A DNA stretch of 64,000 nt, taken from NCBI RefSeq assembly GCF_000419685.1, contig NZ_ATTM01000001.1, forward strand, positions 248,001 through 312,000, read 5' to 3'. Numbering within the stretch: the stretch's first letter is position 1; each line of letters starts with the position of its first letter. This document shows positions 61,821-64,000 of this stretch, in pieces. The translations under genes were made by a program, and so were the position numbers. Below the pieces are notes generated by a model. The model ran no database searches and was not told where the DNA came from. It saw only the letters and a list, made by a program, of their open reading frames with translations. The DNA is from Flavobacterium antarcticum DSM 19726 (GTDB lineage: Bacteria > Bacteroidota > Bacteroidia > Flavobacteriales > Flavobacteriaceae).

Positions 61821-62595
61821 ATTACTATTTGTCTTACTATTAATTACAAGCGGATTGGTGGCTCAGAAACTGCCCAGAGAAGTCCTCAATGGTCAAGTGC
61901 TTTCAGAATCAATGTCGGTTGAGGATATTTTAATTACCAATAAAACGGCAAAAACAGCGACCGTTTCTAAAAAGGATGGAACTTTTCAAATTTTAGTTCG
62001 CGTAAAGGATACTTTGATCTTTTCCGGCTTTAATTTCCCACATCAAATACTTGTTTTAAACGATGCTGATTTGAAATTTAATGTTTTAAAAATTAAATTA
62101 GAAAGTCAAGCGAGTCCATTGGACGAAGTAGTTATTAATCCAAATGCATTAAGTGGCGATTTGAATAAAGACAATAAGAATATTAAAGTGGCCACCTTAA
62201 AAGCGAAAATAGATAATCAAACTGCAATTGCAACATTATACGAAGATGATTTACAATCTACGCCGGAAAATAAGCTAATGCCTGGATATTTAGACAGCAG
62301 GTACATGATGGATTTCAATAAAATTGGTCGGAAATTAGTTCGCGCTTTCAAACGAAATGAAGCTCAGAAAAATAAAAACAGAGATGTTACCCGATTTTCT
62401 GTCGTAGTTGAAAATAGATTTTCAGATGATTTTTTTAGAAATACGTTGAATATGGATCCGGCAGAAACGAATGCTTTTTTAATTTTTTGCGAAAGCGATC
62501 CTAATTCAAAGAAAATCCTTTCGATCGCAAATGATTTCGAGCTTATCGAATTTTTGAAAGTAAAGAAGCAAGAATACTTGGCTTCAAAGAAATAG
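61810..62595 (+). CDS. Secreted carboxypeptidase-regulatory-like protein, paralogue 4 (diverged)
   Basis: About 261 residues from the ATG at 61810, which gives the same 11-bp overlap pattern (ATGAAAAGTAA) as the other junctions; ATG at 61804 is an alternative, and the TTG at 61780 is unlikely. Signal peptide ends LVAQ (about residue 17). The domain is recognisable but diverged: LNGQVLSESMSVEDILITN, KDGTFQILVRVKDTLIFSGF, then LDEVVINPNALSG. The HLDYMR motif is missing. Confidence 0.75.
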   Translation: MKSKLLFVLLLITSGLVAQKLPREVLNGQVLSESMSVEDILITNKTAKTATVSKKDGTFQILVRVKDTLIFSGFNFPHQILVLNDADLKFNVLKIKLESQASPLDEVVINPNALSGDLNKDNKNIKVATLKAKIDNQTAIATLYEDDLQSTPENKLMPGYLDSRYMMDFNKIGRKLVRAFKRNEAQKNKNRDVTRFSVVVENRFSDDFFRNTLNMDPAETNAFLIFCESDPNSKKILSIANDFELIEFLKVKKQEYLASKK

Positions 62596-62606
62596 AACTT
62601 TTATAA

Positions 62607-63122
62607 ATGATGAATAAAAAAACAACTCTTTTTTTTGCGACCGTTTTCATTGTGCTGTTAAGTTCTTTTGGCGCACATAAATTTTACGTTTCCATTTATC
62701 AAATTGATTTTGTTCCCGAGAAAAAAAGAGTGGAAATCACTGCTCGAATATTCATGGACGATTTGAATGCAGCATTGGAACAGGAGTTCAAAATTAAAAC
62801 TACGTTAGGCGAGAAGTCGGAAACGATTCAAGACGTCGCAGTTTTGAAAAAATATTTGGCAAAACATATTCGGGTTTCTATCGACGGAAAAGAGAAACAG
62901 GTCGTTTTCTTAAGTAAAGAAATTGATAATAACGTGGTGATTGTCTATTTGAAAATTACGGATATTAAAAAAATCAATTCTTTTAAAATTCAAAATAACG
63001 CTTTGCTAGACCTTTATTCGGACCAGCAAAACATCATTCAAACCAATTTTTACAACAATAAGAACAACTATATTTTCACAGGAGATTATTATGTAGAAAA
63101 CATAACGATTTCAAGAAATTAA
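62607..63122 (+). CDS. DUF6702-family exported protein
   Basis: A 171-residue protein with an N-terminal membrane/signal helix (about 6-24) and the family pattern HKFYVSIYQIDFVPEKKRVE, ARIFMDDLNAALEQEF. Many Bacteroidota have a DUF6702 gene just before an M1 peptidase gene, as here. The start is ATG 62607 or 62610. It lies 11 bp after paralogue 4. Confidence 0.85.
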   Translation: MMNKKTTLFFATVFIVLLSSFGAHKFYVSIYQIDFVPEKKRVEITARIFMDDLNAALEQEFKIKTTLGEKSETIQDVAVLKKYLAKHIRVSIDGKEKQVVFLSKEIDNNVVIVYLKITDIKKINSFKIQNNALLDLYSDQQNIIQTNFYNNKNNYIFTGDYYVENITISRN

Positions 63123-63165
63123 AAATATTTTCCTACTTTTAAGGTCTCAAAAAAAAATCCGCTTT

Positions 63166-64000
63166 ATGAATTTATATCGCTTTCTTGCCATTTGCACTTT
63201 CTTTTCATCGGTTTCTCTAGTTGCTCAAACGGCTCCTGAAAAACAAAAAGGACAGGTAGATACTAATAAATTTCGTCAAATGTATGATTTGATGGCGACG
63301 CCAAACATGTATCGAACCGCTTCCGGAGCGCCAGGTCCCGAATATTATCAGCAGAAAGCAGATTATAAAATGGACGTCGTGCTAGATGACGTAAACGCAA
63401 AATTATCAGGCGTAGAAACGATTACTTATCATAATAATGCGAAAGAGTCTCTCGATTATTTGTGGTTGCAATTGGACCAAAACAGAAGAAATAAAAATTC
63501 AGTGACCAAGAAAAATGGAAGTTCATACATGGATGAAGCCATAAGCACGAAAGGTTTTTCAAAAAAATATTTGGAGCAAGCAGCAGATCGCGGTTTTAAT
63601 ATTATGTCGGTTGTAGATGAAAACGGCAAACCACTTTCGTATACGATTAACGAAACGATGATGCGAATTAATTTGGCCGAACCTTTGAAAGGAAATTCAA
63701 AAATGGTTTTCACAATAAAATGGTGGTACAACATTAATAATTACAGAGTAGAAGGCGGTCGTTCAGGTTACGAACATTTTGAAAAAGACGGAAATAACTT
63801 GTACGTTTTGGCACAATTTTTTCCAAGAATGGCAGTGTATAATGATGTGGAAGGATGGCAAAACATGCAGTTTTGGGGTGGTGGAGAATTTGCTTTAGCT
63901 TTTGGCGATTACGAAGTGAATATTACCGTTCCCGCAGATCATATTATGAATGCGACGGGAGTGTTGCAAAATAGAGAACAAGTTTTTACTGCTGCACAAT
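63166..64000 (+). CDS. M1-family metallopeptidase, N-terminal part (cut by the window edge)
   Basis: Open from the ATG at 63166 to the edge, 278 codons. Signal peptide ends SLVAQ (about residue 21). The beta-sandwich N-domain of flavobacterial M1 peptidases follows: YKMDVVLDDVNAKLSGVETI, LDYLWLQLDQNRRN, KMVFTIKWWYNINNY and LYVLAQFFPRMAVYND. The zinc motif HExxH must lie beyond the window. It follows the DUF6702 gene by 43 bp. Confidence 0.88.
   Translation, partial: MNLYRFLAICTFFSSVSLVAQTAPEKQKGQVDTNKFRQMYDLMATPNMYRTASGAPGPEYYQQKADYKMDVVLDDVNAKLSGVETITYHNNAKESLDYLWLQLDQNRRNKNSVTKKNGSSYMDEAISTKGFSKKYLEQAADRGFNIMSVVDENGKPLSYTINETMMRINLAEPLKGNSKMVFTIKWWYNINNYRVEGGRSGYEHFEKDGNNLYVLAQFFPRMAVYNDVEGWQNMQFWGGGEFALAFGDYEVNITVPADHIMNATGVLQNREQVFTAAQ

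Overview
The window is an AT-rich chromosomal segment from a member of the Bacteroidota, almost certainly Flavobacteriaceae and probably Flavobacterium or a close relative. Three things point there. Many genes are preceded by the Bacteroidota sigma-factor -7 element TAnnTTTG, once with a TTTG element exactly 19 bp upstream. The gene content is typical of the group (DUF1573, DUF5103/T9SS plug, DUF5916, S46 dipeptidyl-peptidase, HPPK-deoxynucleoside kinase fusion, the ligase-associated repair cassette, DUF6702 next to an M1 peptidase). Several proteins, above all MutS, look very close to remembered Flavobacterium homologues. No rRNA, prophage, transposase, plasmid gene or CRISPR array was seen. 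Most of the window is ordinary core genome.

Layout. 1-6 kb: the 5' part of an AsmA-like gene, sppA, a folK-dNK fusion, a SpoU-type methyltransferase and a DUF1573 protein. 6-9.1 kb: mutS, then tRNA-Gly(GCC) and tRNA-Leu(TAA) behind a textbook promoter. 9.3-15.1 kb: a DUF1508 protein, a small lipoprotein, a DPP11-type peptidase, a GNAT enzyme and a LytS/LytTR two-component pair. 15.1-19.7 kb: waaA (carrying an in-frame palindromic repeat), a DegT aminotransferase, a small membrane protein, galE and a CIA30 protein. 19.7-26.3 kb: a toxin-antitoxin pair, an M23 peptidase, fabD, two unrecognised membrane proteins, and a Crp/Fnr regulator with pirin and YceI genes that share an operator-like block. 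26.3-34.4 kb: purT with an intruding membrane-protein gene, ridA, a toxin-antitoxin pair with a broken toxin, an aspartate aminotransferase, a fatty-acid desaturase, rsmG and pruA. 34.4-39.3 kb: the repeat-rich part, with small lipoproteins, a 42-bp tandem array, an outer-membrane barrel, a DUF937 protein and secreted proteins. 39.3-45.6 kb: the four-gene ligase-associated DNA repair cassette. 45.6-59.2 kb: apaG, the T9SS plug protein, an M16 protease, a methyltransferase, a GxxExxY nuclease-like gene, map, gpmI, a DUF5916 barrel, an L,D-transpeptidase, tRNA-Gly(TCC) and pepE. 59.4 kb to the edge: a probable operon of four tandem secreted paralogues, a DUF6702 protein and an M1 peptidase cut by the window edge.

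The most interesting signals are not the big genes. They are: (i) a 30-bp block shared by the promoters of yceI and pirin, at the same distance from the -7 box, beside a Crp/Fnr gene; (ii) a gene wedged into the start of purT between 25-bp direct repeats; (iii) a palindromic repeat translated inside WaaA; (iv) several families of inverted-repeat elements, one of which brackets a PD-(D/E)XK-like GxxExxY gene; (v) a six-copy 42-bp array built from 21-bp half-units; (vi) the tandem secreted paralogue operon. None of these is proven to be a new system. All calls come from reading the sequence and from memory of families, with no database search.
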